Assembly: GCF_014201315.1 (NCBI RefSeq)
Contig: NZ_JACHDY010000002.1
Location: forward strand, 1,054,001-1,118,000
Reading direction: 5' to 3'
Origin: Edaphobacter lichenicola
GTDB taxonomy: Bacteria; Acidobacteriota; Terriglobia; Terriglobales; Acidobacteriaceae
DNA length: 64,000 bases
Below the pieces are notes generated by a model. It made no database searches and was not told where the DNA came from. It saw only the letters and a program-made list of their open reading frames with translations. Both the position numbers and the translations under genes were made by a program. This document shows positions 51,013-59,498 of the stretch, piece after piece. Position 1 is the stretch's first letter. Each line of letters starts with the position of its first letter.

Positions 51013-51444
51013 CGCCTTCACCCAAAAGGTGCTTGGCGGGGGAGGAAAGTCCGAACTCCGCAGGGCAGTGTGCCGGATAACGTCCGGGACGGAGGCTTCA
51101 AGGCCTCTGGACGGCAAGTGCAACAGAGAACATACCGCCCCGAATCTGGTGACCTGCTTCGGCAGATCCGCAAGCGGACCGGGGTAAGGGTGAAAAGGTG
51201 CGGTAAGAGCGCACCGCGCGGCCAGTAATGGACGCGGCAGGGTAAACCCCACACGGAGCAAGACCAAATAGGCAGGGATCTCGTCGCTCCTCTTCAGGCG
51301 GCGAGAGCGTATCGGCCCGATGCGCCCAGGCGGAGAGACCCGAAAGGGAGCCGAAACTTGCGGGTAGGTTGCTAAAGCGCCGCAGTAATGCGTCGCGTAG
51401 AGGAATGATCGTCTAAAACAGAATTCGGCTTACGGGCCGTCTGC
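50990..51444 (+). ncRNA. rnpB: RNase P RNA (bacterial type A)
   Basis: The catalytic RNA of RNase P. Universal elements in order: GAGGAAAGTCCGAACTCC (P4/J3 region), ACAGAGAACATACCG, GGTGAAAAGGTGCGGTAAGA, GGCAGGGTAAACCCCAC, GGAGCAAGACCAAATAGG, GAGAGACCCGAAAGGGAG and the 3' ACAGAATTCGGCTTA. Ends were set from stem P1: GCAGGCGGC at the 5' end pairs with GCCGTCTGC at the 3' end. The first bases are duplicated beyond the toxin-antitoxin module. Confidence 0.97.
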
Positions 51445-51450
51445 AAACTT

Positions 51451-51486
51451 ATGGCCTCGAAATCGCTCAAACGATTTCGAGGCCAT
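51451..51486 (+). terminator. Hairpin after rnpB
   Basis: ATGGCCTCGAAATCG / CGATTTCGAGGCCAT, a perfect 15-bp stem with loop CTCAAA, 6 bp after the end of rnpB, followed by CTCTTTG. Probable rnpB terminator or processing barrier; the T-tract is weak. Confidence 0.7.
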
Positions 51487-51501
51487 CTCTTTGAAGCCAG
51501 T

Positions 51502-51694
51502 GTCCTGCCGGACGGGCGCCCTGCGCGGGCGGCGGTCACTTCGTGACGCGTGTACCGGTCTCGGCAGGATGAGCAACATGGGTCCTCCCGTTGGTCGGCA
51601 CAATCTTCCGTCGCGACCAACGGGAGCGCCAACCGAAGGGGTATACAAGTCACGAAGTGACCGCCCCACGCGAAGGGGGCCCGTCCGGCAGGAC
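51502..51694. repeat. Dispersed foldback repeat, copy 8 (most complete)
   Basis: Both ends GTCCTGCCGGACGGGC / GCCCGTCCGGCAGGAC are perfect. Arms: GGTCACTTCGTGAC with an odd insert CTCGGCAGGATGAGCAACAT, inner CTCCCGTTGGTCG / CGACCAACGGGAG, right arm GGTATACAAGTCACGAAGTG. Between rnpB and convergent ruvA. Confidence 0.92.
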
Positions 51695-51896
51695 ACCCCA
51701 AAAAATAAATCTCAAAATAGTGGCACTTTTTTCGTCGCCAAAATAAGTGCACTTCCAGCCACGCAAAACACCACAATCTCACCACATTTCACCATCCAAA
51801 ACACCACGTTACGCAACCATATTTTGCGAAAAACCCCAACAAAAAAGCCCTCCCCATCACGCCAGAAAAAAACTCACCACAAACCCAAAAATTCAC
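51695..51896. other. AC-rich strip between the repeat and ruvA
   Basis: 202 bp, + strand nearly free of G. ACCACA/ACCACG/ACCATCC motifs recur (AACACCACAATCTCACCACA, AACACCACGTTACG, ACTCACCACAAACCC). No gene or terminator seen. It lies just before the place where coding DNA changes to G-rich on the + strand. Confidence 0.5.
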
Positions 51897-52496
51897 CTAG
51901 CGAATGGCAGCCATGGCGGCGCGGAAGAGGCTTTCGAAGTCGTGGGCGGCGGCCGGGTCTTTGGTGATGGCAGTTTCAATGGCCTTCTGGGCCACAGGGC
52001 GAGGATAGCCAAGGTTGACCAGCGCAGACAGCGCATCGTCGCCTGCGGGGCCGTGGTGAGGGCCTCCGGTGGTCGCAGGAATAGCCACAGCAAGGTCGTC
52101 CAGTTTGTCCTTAAGCTCAAGCACAACGCGCTCAGCAGTCTTCTTGCCGATGCCAGGAATGCGGGTAAGAGTAGCGTGATCGCCAGAGCGAATAGCAGCG
52201 ATAAGGCGGCTGGCGTCGATGCCGCTGAGAACGGTAATGGCCAGTTTTGGGCCGATGCCGGAGATAGTGAGAAGTTTTTCGAAGAGACGTTTCTCCTGAG
52301 TCTCGGAGAAGCCAAAGAGGGCGATCTGGTCTTCGCGAACGTGGGTGTGGATGTGAAGCGTGGCTTCGGCGCCTTCGGTAGGCAGGGCCGAGAAAGTGGT
52401 GACGCTGATGGTGACGTCATAGCCCACGCCGGCGCACTCGAGGATGGCTTGATTCGGGGTTTTGGAGAGGAGGCGTCCTCGGAGATGAGCGATCAT
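51897..52496 (-). CDS. ruvA: Holliday junction DNA helicase subunit RuvA
   Basis: A 199-residue junction-binding protein that loads RuvB. OB-fold N-terminus MIAHLRGRLLSKTPNQAILE, helix-hairpin-helix pairs FEKLLTISGIGPKLAITVLS and LTRIPGIGKKTAERVVLELK, and a C-terminal RuvB-contact helix (LSALVNLGYPRPVAQKAIET). Normal length. No ruvB or ruvC is adjacent. Confidence 0.96.
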   Translation of the reverse strand: MIAHLRGRLLSKTPNQAILECAGVGYDVTISVTTFSALPTEGAEATLHIHTHVREDQIALFGFSETQEKRLFEKLLTISGIGPKLAITVLSGIDASRLIAAIRSGDHATLTRIPGIGKKTAERVVLELKDKLDDLAVAIPATTGGPHHGPAGDDALSALVNLGYPRPVAQKAIETAITKDPAAAHDFESLFRAAMAAIR

Positions 52497-52765
52497 GCTG
52501 GGCTGATTGTAGCTTGTCAGGATTCGGGCCAGATGAAGGATGGATCATGGTGTCACCGGTTGAGCAGTTCCTAGGCGACCGGATTGTCGTCGGATTGGGA
52601 AGACTCGCCAACACGAACCGATAAGACTACAACGAATGGTTACGAAGGTAGGTGCGAGTCGACAAGCGGCTACAATTTTGCTCTAATACGGAGCTATCAT
52701 CGGGACCCCACCTTTGCGGCTAGGCCTTTAGTGTGCAGATCGCTCTGTAAGCAAGAGGAGGCGGT
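52497..52765. other. Intergenic region upstream of a pseudogene
   Basis: No gene seen. It ends with AGAGGAGG, a strong ribosome site for the decayed gene that starts at 52766. Confidence 0.4.
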
Positions 52766-54347
52766 ATGACTCCCAATCGGTTCGACGAACTGAGCCTCGC
52801 GTTCGCAAAATGGAGTATCTCGGCGTTCTGTCCTGAAGACACTGGCATGGTCCGGCATTGGGAGCGTCTTCGGATCCATTCCTATTCTTAGTTCGCGGTT
52901 CGCCCGGGCTGGCCAAGCGCAGAGTTGTGTCACGGCAACCGTCAGCGCCTGCATAGCTGCCGCCAACGCTGCTTTTGAGTCAGAGAGCGAAGGTTGCCAG
53001 GAGATTCCCAACCCCACCCCTCCCACAATCGCAAAGTGCGTCGCAGCAGCGAGGAAGCGACGTGATGCCGCGGTAAAGGCCTGCGACCCGTGTCCGACGG
53101 GCAGCCGGTGCGATTCCAATGTCTGCTGTCCAAACACCCAAGCTACGTGCGCTCCCGTCTGCGCTGTCAGTCATGATCAGGCGACTCAGGTCACACAATT
53201 CACTAGATCGCTGGGAAGCTTGCTGTTGTCCAAGCGCATGACATTCAGGTTAAGCACCGGAGATGCGGTAGATAGCACGGTGCTATCCCGCAATTCCGTG
53301 CCGCTCGTCACTGTGGAACTGCACCGGTCACGGCAAGGCAGCGGGACAACCGTGTTCGACTACGGCTCGCCATTCACCGGCATCAAACATGCCGAAGTGT
53401 CGACTTCGGATGGGAACTCTTTCGTTACACTCATCGACGGCAAGAGCACCGCGACGTTTGTGCGCGGTTCCGATTTGAGTTCTGTAAGGTTCCAGGACGG
53501 TACCGCCATCCCGGTGGTTGGCTCAACTGAACCGGCTCTCATCGATCAGATGACGACGCTGTTCAATCAAATGGTGTCTTCGGGAGCAACTGGCTGTGCA
53601 ACGCCCTGTAAGGCGATGTTGCCGAGCGTTGCGGTTTGGCATGCGGAGTACGCGGAGATCGTGAAGATCGCCATCGTCAGCCGGGGCGGAGCGAAAAAGA
53701 ACCTTGAGAAGGTTGGTTCGCAGGAGTTGCCGAGCGTGCTCCTCCAGCAGGATCGCGAGGTGGCGGACGCGTTTCAATGTTAGGGAACGCCCGGTGCGGT
53801 TTGGATTGGCAGCGACGGGAGAATCACGAGTTACGTCGGGCAGGGTTCGGTTGAGATCGAGAAGATGTTCGGAGAGGAGCGCAAGAGGGCGACACCCGAA
53901 CTAGGGCCCGCGCAGAACATCGGCGACCCCGCTCCAGAGTTGATGCTGCCGAGTGTTTCTGGAAGGCGGACGAAACTTGGGGACTTCCGAGGACAGCCTT
54001 TGGTGCTTCTGTTCTGGAACCCTTCCTGCGGTTTTTGTTTGCGTATGCTCGAGGATCTTAGATTCTGGGAGCGCAACCCACCCAGCAATGCTCCGCAACT
54101 GTTGGTCGTATCGACAGGCCCGCATGAGGTGAACCGGAAGATGGACCTTCGTTCGGAGATCGTTCTGGACGATGACTTTCTGGTTGGACGAGCATTCAAA
54201 TCCACGGGGACACCTTCGGCCGTTCTTCTTGACGGGCGCGGCGCCCTCTTGGCGCCACTAGCTACGGGTGAAGATGCCGTGCGATCTTTGCTGGGCTTTG
54301 GAAGCCTGGCAGGAGCTGTCTCTGGGGGCATGCATCGGTCATCTTAA
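52766..54347 (+). pseudogene. Chimeric decayed gene: Tat-exported Cys-rich protein joined to a double thioredoxin protein
   Basis: Starts with AGAGGAGG and MTPNRFDELSLAFAKWS, then a one-base frameshift near 52814 leads into the Tat motif SRRSVLKTLAWSGIG. The frame continues with a Cys-rich domain (SCVTATVSACIAAANAAF, KACDPCPTGSRCDSNVCCPN) and a beta-rich region to about 53600, where GCATPCKAMLPSVAVWHAEY switches to a thioredoxin-like domain whose CxxC is lost (C-x3-C). A TAG at 53781 interrupts DAFQC*GTPGAVW in frame, and a second thioredoxin-like domain with WNPSCGFC follows to 54347. Junction, frameshift and stop show two genes fused by deletion and then inactivated; the last part could still be made from ATG 53865. 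Confidence 0.7.
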
Positions 54348-54498
54348 GCGGTCACAGGACTCGATGGACTGCCACGGACAGAGATGCGCCTCTCTTTTGC
54401 TCTTGCTCTGAATCGAGCTGCGACTCGAAACGGACCGGATCCTCCGAACGCTGAGGGATTGGTGCATGTGAGACCATTCCATTGGACAGAGGATGGGT

Positions 54499-55770
54499 AT
54501 GAGCAACGGACGAGTGAAGGTTACGGTCGGGGTTTGCGGGGGGATTGCGGCTTATAAGTCGGTGGAGCTGGTGCGGCTGCTACTGGATGCCGGGTATGAC
54601 CCGCACGTGGTGATGACTGCGGCAGCGGCGGAGTTCGTGAGGCCGCTGACGTTTGCGGCGATCTCCGGACATAAGGTGATTACTTCGCTATGGGGCGAGG
54701 AGGCGGGGACGGGGTCGGCGGAGGGTGATGAGTCGGGCGAGCACAGCAGCGTGGAACACATCCAGGCGGCCCAATCGACGCGGTTGCTGGTGGTGGCGCC
54801 GGCGACGGCGAATATGCTGGCGAAGTTTGCACATGGGCTGGCAGATGATTTTCTTTCGACGATGTACCTGGCGACGACGGCTCCGGTGATTGTGGCTCCG
54901 GCGATGAACGTGAATATGTGGGAAAATCCGGCGGTGCAGGCCAATGTGGCTACGCTGAGGGCGCGTGGGGTGAAGGTGATTGAGCCGGGGAGTGGGTATC
55001 TGGCCTGCGGAATGGTGGGGGGCGGACGGCTGGCGGAGCCGACGGAGATTGTGGCGGCGATCGTCGAGACATTGGCTGAGAGCACCGAGGGCGCGGTGGA
55101 ACAGGGCCGGGACTTCACCGGTGAGACGGTGCTGGTGACCGCAGGGGGGACGCGAGAGGCGATCGATCCGGTGCGGTTTATCGGGAACCGATCGAGCGGG
55201 CGGATGGGGTACGCGGTCGCGGTCGCGGCGAGGAGGCGTGGGGCGAAGGTGGTGTTGATCAGCGCTCCGACCGGGCTGCCTTGCCCTGCGGGGGTTGAGA
55301 TGGAGCATGTGGTGACCGTAGAGGATATGCGGGCGGCAGTGATGGCTCGGCTGAATGAGACGACCGTCGTGGTAATGGCTGCGGCGGTGAGTGACTACCG
55401 TGCGAAGAGTGTTGCAGACCAGAAGATGAAGCGTGAAGGAGCGCAGGCGGTCTCGTTGGAGCTGGCGGGAACCGTGGACATTTTGCGGGAGGTCGTGGGG
55501 CGTCGGCGGGATGGAACGCTGGTGGTGGGGTTTGCAGCCGAGACCGAGAATGCCGTAGCGAATGGGCGCGCCAAGCTGGAGCGCAAAGGCGTGGATGCGG
55601 TGGTGGTCAACGATGTTTCGAAGGATGGAATTGGGTTCGATTCGGAGCAGAACGCAGGCAGCTTTTTGACGAAAGACGGCGCGGTTGAGTTTCCCGTGAT
55701 GAGCAAGACGGAGATGGCGGAGCGGATTCTTGACGAGGTGCTGAAGCTGCGGGTCGGGGCTGCGCACTGA
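54499..55770 (+). CDS. coaBC: CoaBC: phosphopantothenoylcysteine decarboxylase / phosphopantothenate-cysteine ligase
   Basis: A 423-residue bifunctional coenzyme A enzyme. N-terminal flavin decarboxylase (CoaC): VGVCGGIAAYKSVELVRLL, the conserved APAMNVNMWENPA with the catalytic Asn, and the Cys-lid GYLACGMVGGGRL. C-terminal CTP-dependent ligase (CoaB): VLVTAGGTREAIDPVRFI, GNRSSGRMGYAVA, VVMAAAVSDYRAKS and GFAAETENAVANGRAKLE, VVNDVS. ATG at 54499 with GAGG six bases upstream; an ATG two codons earlier has no spacing. An acidic insert (GEEAGTGSAEGDESGEHSS) sits in the CoaC part. Confidence 0.96.
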   Translation: MSNGRVKVTVGVCGGIAAYKSVELVRLLLDAGYDPHVVMTAAAAEFVRPLTFAAISGHKVITSLWGEEAGTGSAEGDESGEHSSVEHIQAAQSTRLLVVAPATANMLAKFAHGLADDFLSTMYLATTAPVIVAPAMNVNMWENPAVQANVATLRARGVKVIEPGSGYLACGMVGGGRLAEPTEIVAAIVETLAESTEGAVEQGRDFTGETVLVTAGGTREAIDPVRFIGNRSSGRMGYAVAVAARRRGAKVVLISAPTGLPCPAGVEMEHVVTVEDMRAAVMARLNETTVVVMAAAVSDYRAKSVADQKMKREGAQAVSLELAGTVDILREVVGRRRDGTLVVGFAAETENAVANGRAKLERKGVDAVVVNDVSKDGIGFDSEQNAGSFLTKDGAVEFPVMSKTEMAERILDEVLKLRVGAAH

Positions 55771-55880
55771 GAGATCTGTCTCTGCTGAGTGTTTGCTCCT
55801 TCCGAAAGTAGATCCCTCGCCGGGCACAATTCGCGGCCTCCGGTGCACTGAGGCCGCGCGAACTAGTAAACTAACGGCAC

Positions 55881-56531
55881 ATGAGTTTCCGCAAAGCAGT
55901 CCTCCTTCTTCTTGCCATCGTTGCCCTTGTCAGTGCCACCTCCGCTCACGCGCAATTCGGCGCCTACGGGATGTTCACCGTAGATCGGCTTAGTAATATT
56001 GCTTCGTCGCCGGAGCAGAATCCCAATGTGACCAGCGCTCGCTCCAATTCAGTGGATCCGCTGGGCGGCACGGGCGGCGTCTACTACGACTTCAAAAAGC
56101 TTGGACCAGTCACGTTGGGGGCAGATTTGCGCGGCAGCATCCTGACAACTAAGCGAGGAGCCTATGAGAAGTTCAATGGCGGCGGAGCGCGAATCTACTC
56201 GGTGCTGGGCGGGGTACGGGCGGTGTTTCATACTCCGCTTGCTCCTTTGAAGCCGTACGTCCAAGGCTCAGTGGGACTTGGACGCTCGGATTATGGATTG
56301 CTGTATTCCGAAGCCGGAGTCACCGACAACGGAATCGTCGGGAACAGCCCGATTCTACGTAATAACTTTGAATACGAGGGGTTGGCTGGGTTGGACATCA
56401 AACTGCTGCCTATTCTTGACTATCGTGTCGCCGAGTTTGGCTATGGCGGGCTGGATCCGTTCGGCAACAACAGCCACAACTACCCGATCAAACAGGTCAG
56501 CATGGGGTTCGTCTTCCATCTTCCGTTCTAA
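55881..56531 (+). CDS. Outer-membrane beta-barrel protein
   Basis: A 216-residue exported barrel (signal MSFRKAVLLLLAIVALVSAT, ending AHAQ). Strands with aromatic ends are visible: GGVYYDFKKLGPVTLGADL, LKPYVQGSVGLGRSDYG, YEGLAGLDIKLLPIL, and a terminal strand ending in F (SMGFVFHLPF). This is the OmpA/OmpW-like small barrel pattern common in Acidobacteria; no ligand can be assigned. Confidence 0.78.
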   Translation: MSFRKAVLLLLAIVALVSATSAHAQFGAYGMFTVDRLSNIASSPEQNPNVTSARSNSVDPLGGTGGVYYDFKKLGPVTLGADLRGSILTTKRGAYEKFNGGGARIYSVLGGVRAVFHTPLAPLKPYVQGSVGLGRSDYGLLYSEAGVTDNGIVGNSPILRNNFEYEGLAGLDIKLLPILDYRVAEFGYGGLDPFGNNSHNYPIKQVSMGFVFHLPF

Positions 56532-56558
56532 GAGCGCGGGCCCACGAGAGAATAGTGC

Positions 56559-57158
56559 ATGCGCGTAGCTCTCTTTGGCGGAAGCTTCGACCCGCCGCAT
56601 CATGGTCATCTCGCCATTGCGACTGCGGCTGCGGATGGGTTTGCACTGAATAGCGTTTTTTTTGCCCCTGCTGGCCGTCAGCCCCTGAAGCTTGATGACA
56701 CGGTGACTTCTTTTGAAGACAGGCTCGCGATGGTGGAGCTTGCGTGTCTTGAAGACCCTCGATTTGAGGCCTCTGAGCTCGATGCGCCTCGAGCCGACGG
56801 CGCGCCGAACTACACCGTGGAGACTCTGAGCGAGTTGGCGCAGAGGATGCCTGAGGCTAAACTCTTCAATCTGGTGGGGGCGGACAGTTTTCTCAGTCTC
56901 CCGCGATGGCATGAGCCTGAACGCCTGCTGGAGCTCGCCGAGTGGATCGTCGTGAGCCGGCCGGGGTTCCCGATTGAGAATCTTTCTTCGCTGGGGCTCG
57001 ATGCGCATCAGCAGAGCCGTGTCCATCTGCTCGGCAATGTTCATGACAATACAGCAGCCACCGGGCTTCGAGAACGGCTGGAGGCGGGTGATCCTTGTGT
57101 CGATCTGATTGCGCCGGGTGTTCTGGACTACATACAGAGACACAATCTTTACCTATAG
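56559..57158 (+). CDS. nadD: Nicotinate-nucleotide adenylyltransferase
   Basis: A 199-residue enzyme that makes NaAD from NaMN and ATP. Nucleotidyltransferase motif RVALFGGSFDPPHHGHLAIA at the N-terminus, ending motif near VLDYIQRH (the ISS-like SR region is in PGVLDYIQ), and YTVETLSELAQ, VGADSFLSLPRWHE. First of the nadD / rsfS / rlmH gene cluster seen in many bacteria, here split by other genes. Confidence 0.94.
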   Translation: MRVALFGGSFDPPHHGHLAIATAAADGFALNSVFFAPAGRQPLKLDDTVTSFEDRLAMVELACLEDPRFEASELDAPRADGAPNYTVETLSELAQRMPEAKLFNLVGADSFLSLPRWHEPERLLELAEWIVVSRPGFPIENLSSLGLDAHQQSRVHLLGNVHDNTAATGLRERLEAGDPCVDLIAPGVLDYIQRHNLYL

Positions 57159-57322
57159 GGCAGACCCGTTCTGGATCTCTTATTTTCGCCACCGTCGAAA
57201 CTTTGTTTTCCTCGAAACTTTCCTGAATGGAAGTGTGTCTGTATAAGTATTGCGCTTTGTCAGGTCCTCCCTCCGCTAGTGAACCGGGCGCCTTTGTGCG
57301 TGCAGCAGAATCGTAACTTTCT

Positions 57323-58714
57323 ATGGCAAAGCTTTTGTCACTCCCCGCACTCCCCACGTTTCGCGATCCGGCAGGCAGCATCGAGGTTCGTCCCGATGGA
57401 GCTTACCGGAGCATTCGAGCTCCCTTCGACGAGGAGATCCTTGCGTTCCTGGCGACTCCGCTCGCTTCGGAGATGGTTGCACAGGGACGGCTTGTGGCTA
57501 GCGAGGTGGTGTCATCCCCTCACGCCGAGACGCTGGTACTGCGCCATCCGCGCATCTCGTTCCAGTCCTACCCGTGGGAGTGGAGTCCAGGGATGTGGCT
57601 TGTTGCGGCGGAGCTTACTCTGACTCTGTGCAGCGACCTCATCGAACAGGGTTGGCAGCTAAAGGACGCGACGCCTTTAAATGTGCTTTTTCAGGGGGCG
57701 CAGCCGATCTTTGTCGATGTGCTTTCGATCGAACGCAGAGACCCGCATCAACCGATCTGGCTTGCGTACGGCCAGTTCGTTCGAACGTTTCTGTTGCCGA
57801 TGCTGGCTTACTCCCGGCTGGGATGGCCCCTGCGTACCTCGCTGACACGCCGCGATGGATATGAACCGGAAGAGGTCTATCCGGCACTTTCGCTGGCTTC
57901 GCGGTTCCGGCAGCCAGCTCTGTCGACTGTTACGCTACCGTCGCTGCTCGCGAAGACGAAGAAAGGCAGGGCCGGCAAGGGAACGCCGCAATCCGTGAGA
58001 GACCCTGACCTTGCGAAGCAGATTCTGCTGAGAACGATGAGGACGCTGCTGAATCATATGCGGAAGGTGACGCCGGCCCACCGCTTCTCTAACTGGTCGC
58101 ACTACGCTGAGACGGCGAACCACTACAGCGACGAAGACCATGCCGACAAGCGCAAGTTTGTGAGCGATGCGCTGGGGAGTGCGCGGCCTGCGAAGGCGCT
58201 CGATGTGGGTTGTAACACCGGGGTGTATTCGAATCTGGCCGCGGACGCCGGTGCCGAGGTCGTCTCGATCGACACGGATCTACCGGCGGTCGATCGCCTG
58301 TACGCAGGCCTGAAGGAGAACGGGAAGAACATCCTTCCGCTATGCGTCGATCTGGCTCATCCCAGCCCGGCTACCGGATGGGAGAACCGGGAGAGTGCCT
58401 CGTTCCTTAGCCGCTGTGCAGGCCACTTCGACGCCGTGATCATGCTCGCCGTCCTGCACCATCTGCTGCTCCATAATCAGATTCCGATGGACCGCATCGC
58501 CGCGCTCTGCGGCGAGCTGACAACGCGACACCTGATTGTGGAATGGGTGCCAGCGACGGATCAGAAGTTCCAGGAGCTTCTGCGCGGACGCGATGCACTC
58601 TACCAACACGTTACCGAGACGGCATTTCGCGAGGCTTTTGGGAAGCATTTCACGGTCTCCGACGAGCTGACGCTGGCGAACGGGCGCATCTTGTTTCATC
58701 TTCAGAAGAGATAG
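57323..58714 (+). CDS. Methyltransferase with kinase-like N-terminal region
   Basis: A 463-residue two-part protein. The N-terminal 230 residues contain LKDATPLNVLFQGAQPIFVD, which recalls the catalytic loop and Asp motif of aminoglycoside-phosphotransferase-like kinases. The C-terminal part is a class I SAM methyltransferase (ALDVGCNTGVYSNLAADAGA, VVSIDTD, then AVIMLAVLHHLLL and LIVEWVPATD). A similar combination occurs in O-antigen or lipid modification proteins by recall. Substrate unknown. It lies between nadD and rsfS in the same direction, which is not the usual neighbour. Confidence 0.8.
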   Translation: MAKLLSLPALPTFRDPAGSIEVRPDGAYRSIRAPFDEEILAFLATPLASEMVAQGRLVASEVVSSPHAETLVLRHPRISFQSYPWEWSPGMWLVAAELTLTLCSDLIEQGWQLKDATPLNVLFQGAQPIFVDVLSIERRDPHQPIWLAYGQFVRTFLLPMLAYSRLGWPLRTSLTRRDGYEPEEVYPALSLASRFRQPALSTVTLPSLLAKTKKGRAGKGTPQSVRDPDLAKQILLRTMRTLLNHMRKVTPAHRFSNWSHYAETANHYSDEDHADKRKFVSDALGSARPAKALDVGCNTGVYSNLAADAGAEVVSIDTDLPAVDRLYAGLKENGKNILPLCVDLAHPSPATGWENRESASFLSRCAGHFDAVIMLAVLHHLLLHNQIPMDRIAALCGELTTRHLIVEWVPATDQKFQELLRGRDALYQHVTETAFREAFGKHFTVSDELTLANGRILFHLQKR

Positions 58715-58892
58715 GGCACATCGCGGAGCGTTCGGGAATACCGATGGCGATGAGCAGGCAAGTGCCTACGAGTATCTAGGACTATCTACGCGGTTCTGGA
58801 TTGATCTCTGTGCGAGGCAGGAAGTTGCCGTTCCGTTGGAGACGCTGGCTTCCAAGGCCGCAACCCGCTACCATGGAACTCCAAGGAGTCTC

Positions 58893-59498
58893 ATGCCCTC
58901 AATTGAAAGCAATCAGCTGCTGCTCGCCGCGGCTGCCGCCGCCGAAGACAAGAAAGCTGAAGATATCCGCATCCTCGCGCTGGATCCGGCCGAAAGCGGC
59001 CTGACCGATTACTTCCTGATCTGCAACGGAACGAACGACCGGCAGAATGTAGCCATCACCGATGAGATTGAGCTTCGCCTGAAGCGCGAGTTTGGGGTTT
59101 ACCCCAACTCTGTCGAGGGCCGTCGCCAGGGCGAATGGATTTTAATGGACTATGTCGATTTCATCGTCCATGTTTTTTCGGCTCAGAAACGCGCGTTTTA
59201 TGGACTCGAGCGGTTGCGGAAGTCGGCTACTACGATCAGCGTGGCCGAGCTTGATGCAGAGGTGAGTGCCCGTATCAAGCAGAGCCGCGCGAAGATGACA
59301 AGTAAGGCGGCTCCACAGAAGAAGACCGCAGCCGTTACGAAATCCAGTGCAGCCGTAAAGAAAGCTGCTGCCAAGAAGGCCGTGCCAGTCAAAGCGACGG
59401 CTAAGAAAGTCGTCGAGAAAACGGCGGTTCCGGCCAAAACGGCGAAGAAAGTTTCCGCAAAAAAATCTGCCAGGGCAAAAAAAGCGAGAGTCAAATAA
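58893..59498 (+). CDS. rsfS: Ribosomal silencing factor RsfS with Lys/Ala-rich tail
   Basis: A 201-residue RsfS, which binds uL14 and blocks subunit joining under starvation. Core residues 1-123: ILALDPAESGLTDYFLICNG, QNVAITDEIELRLKREFGV, VEGRRQGEWILMDYVDFIVH, VFSAQKRAFYGLERL. The remaining 75 residues are an unusual Lys/Ala-rich tail (PQKKTAAVTKSSAAVKKAAA, KKVSAKKSARAKKARVK) like histone H1 tails, absent in most homologues. ATG at 58893 with AAGGAG four bases upstream; earlier in-frame ATG lacks one. Confidence 0.93.
   Translation: MPSIESNQLLLAAAAAAEDKKAEDIRILALDPAESGLTDYFLICNGTNDRQNVAITDEIELRLKREFGVYPNSVEGRRQGEWILMDYVDFIVHVFSAQKRAFYGLERLRKSATTISVAELDAEVSARIKQSRAKMTSKAAPQKKTAAVTKSSAAVKKAAAKKAVPVKATAKKVVEKTAVPAKTAKKVSAKKSARAKKARVK

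Noticed and set aside
150..51694. Foldback repeats as a CRISPR array
   Set aside because: Copies are tens of kilobases apart, contain long palindromes and have no regular spacers or cas genes nearby.
53781..53783. In-frame TAG as pyrrolysine or readthrough
   Set aside because: The same gene also has a frameshift and a fusion junction, so decay is simpler; no Pyl genes are visible.
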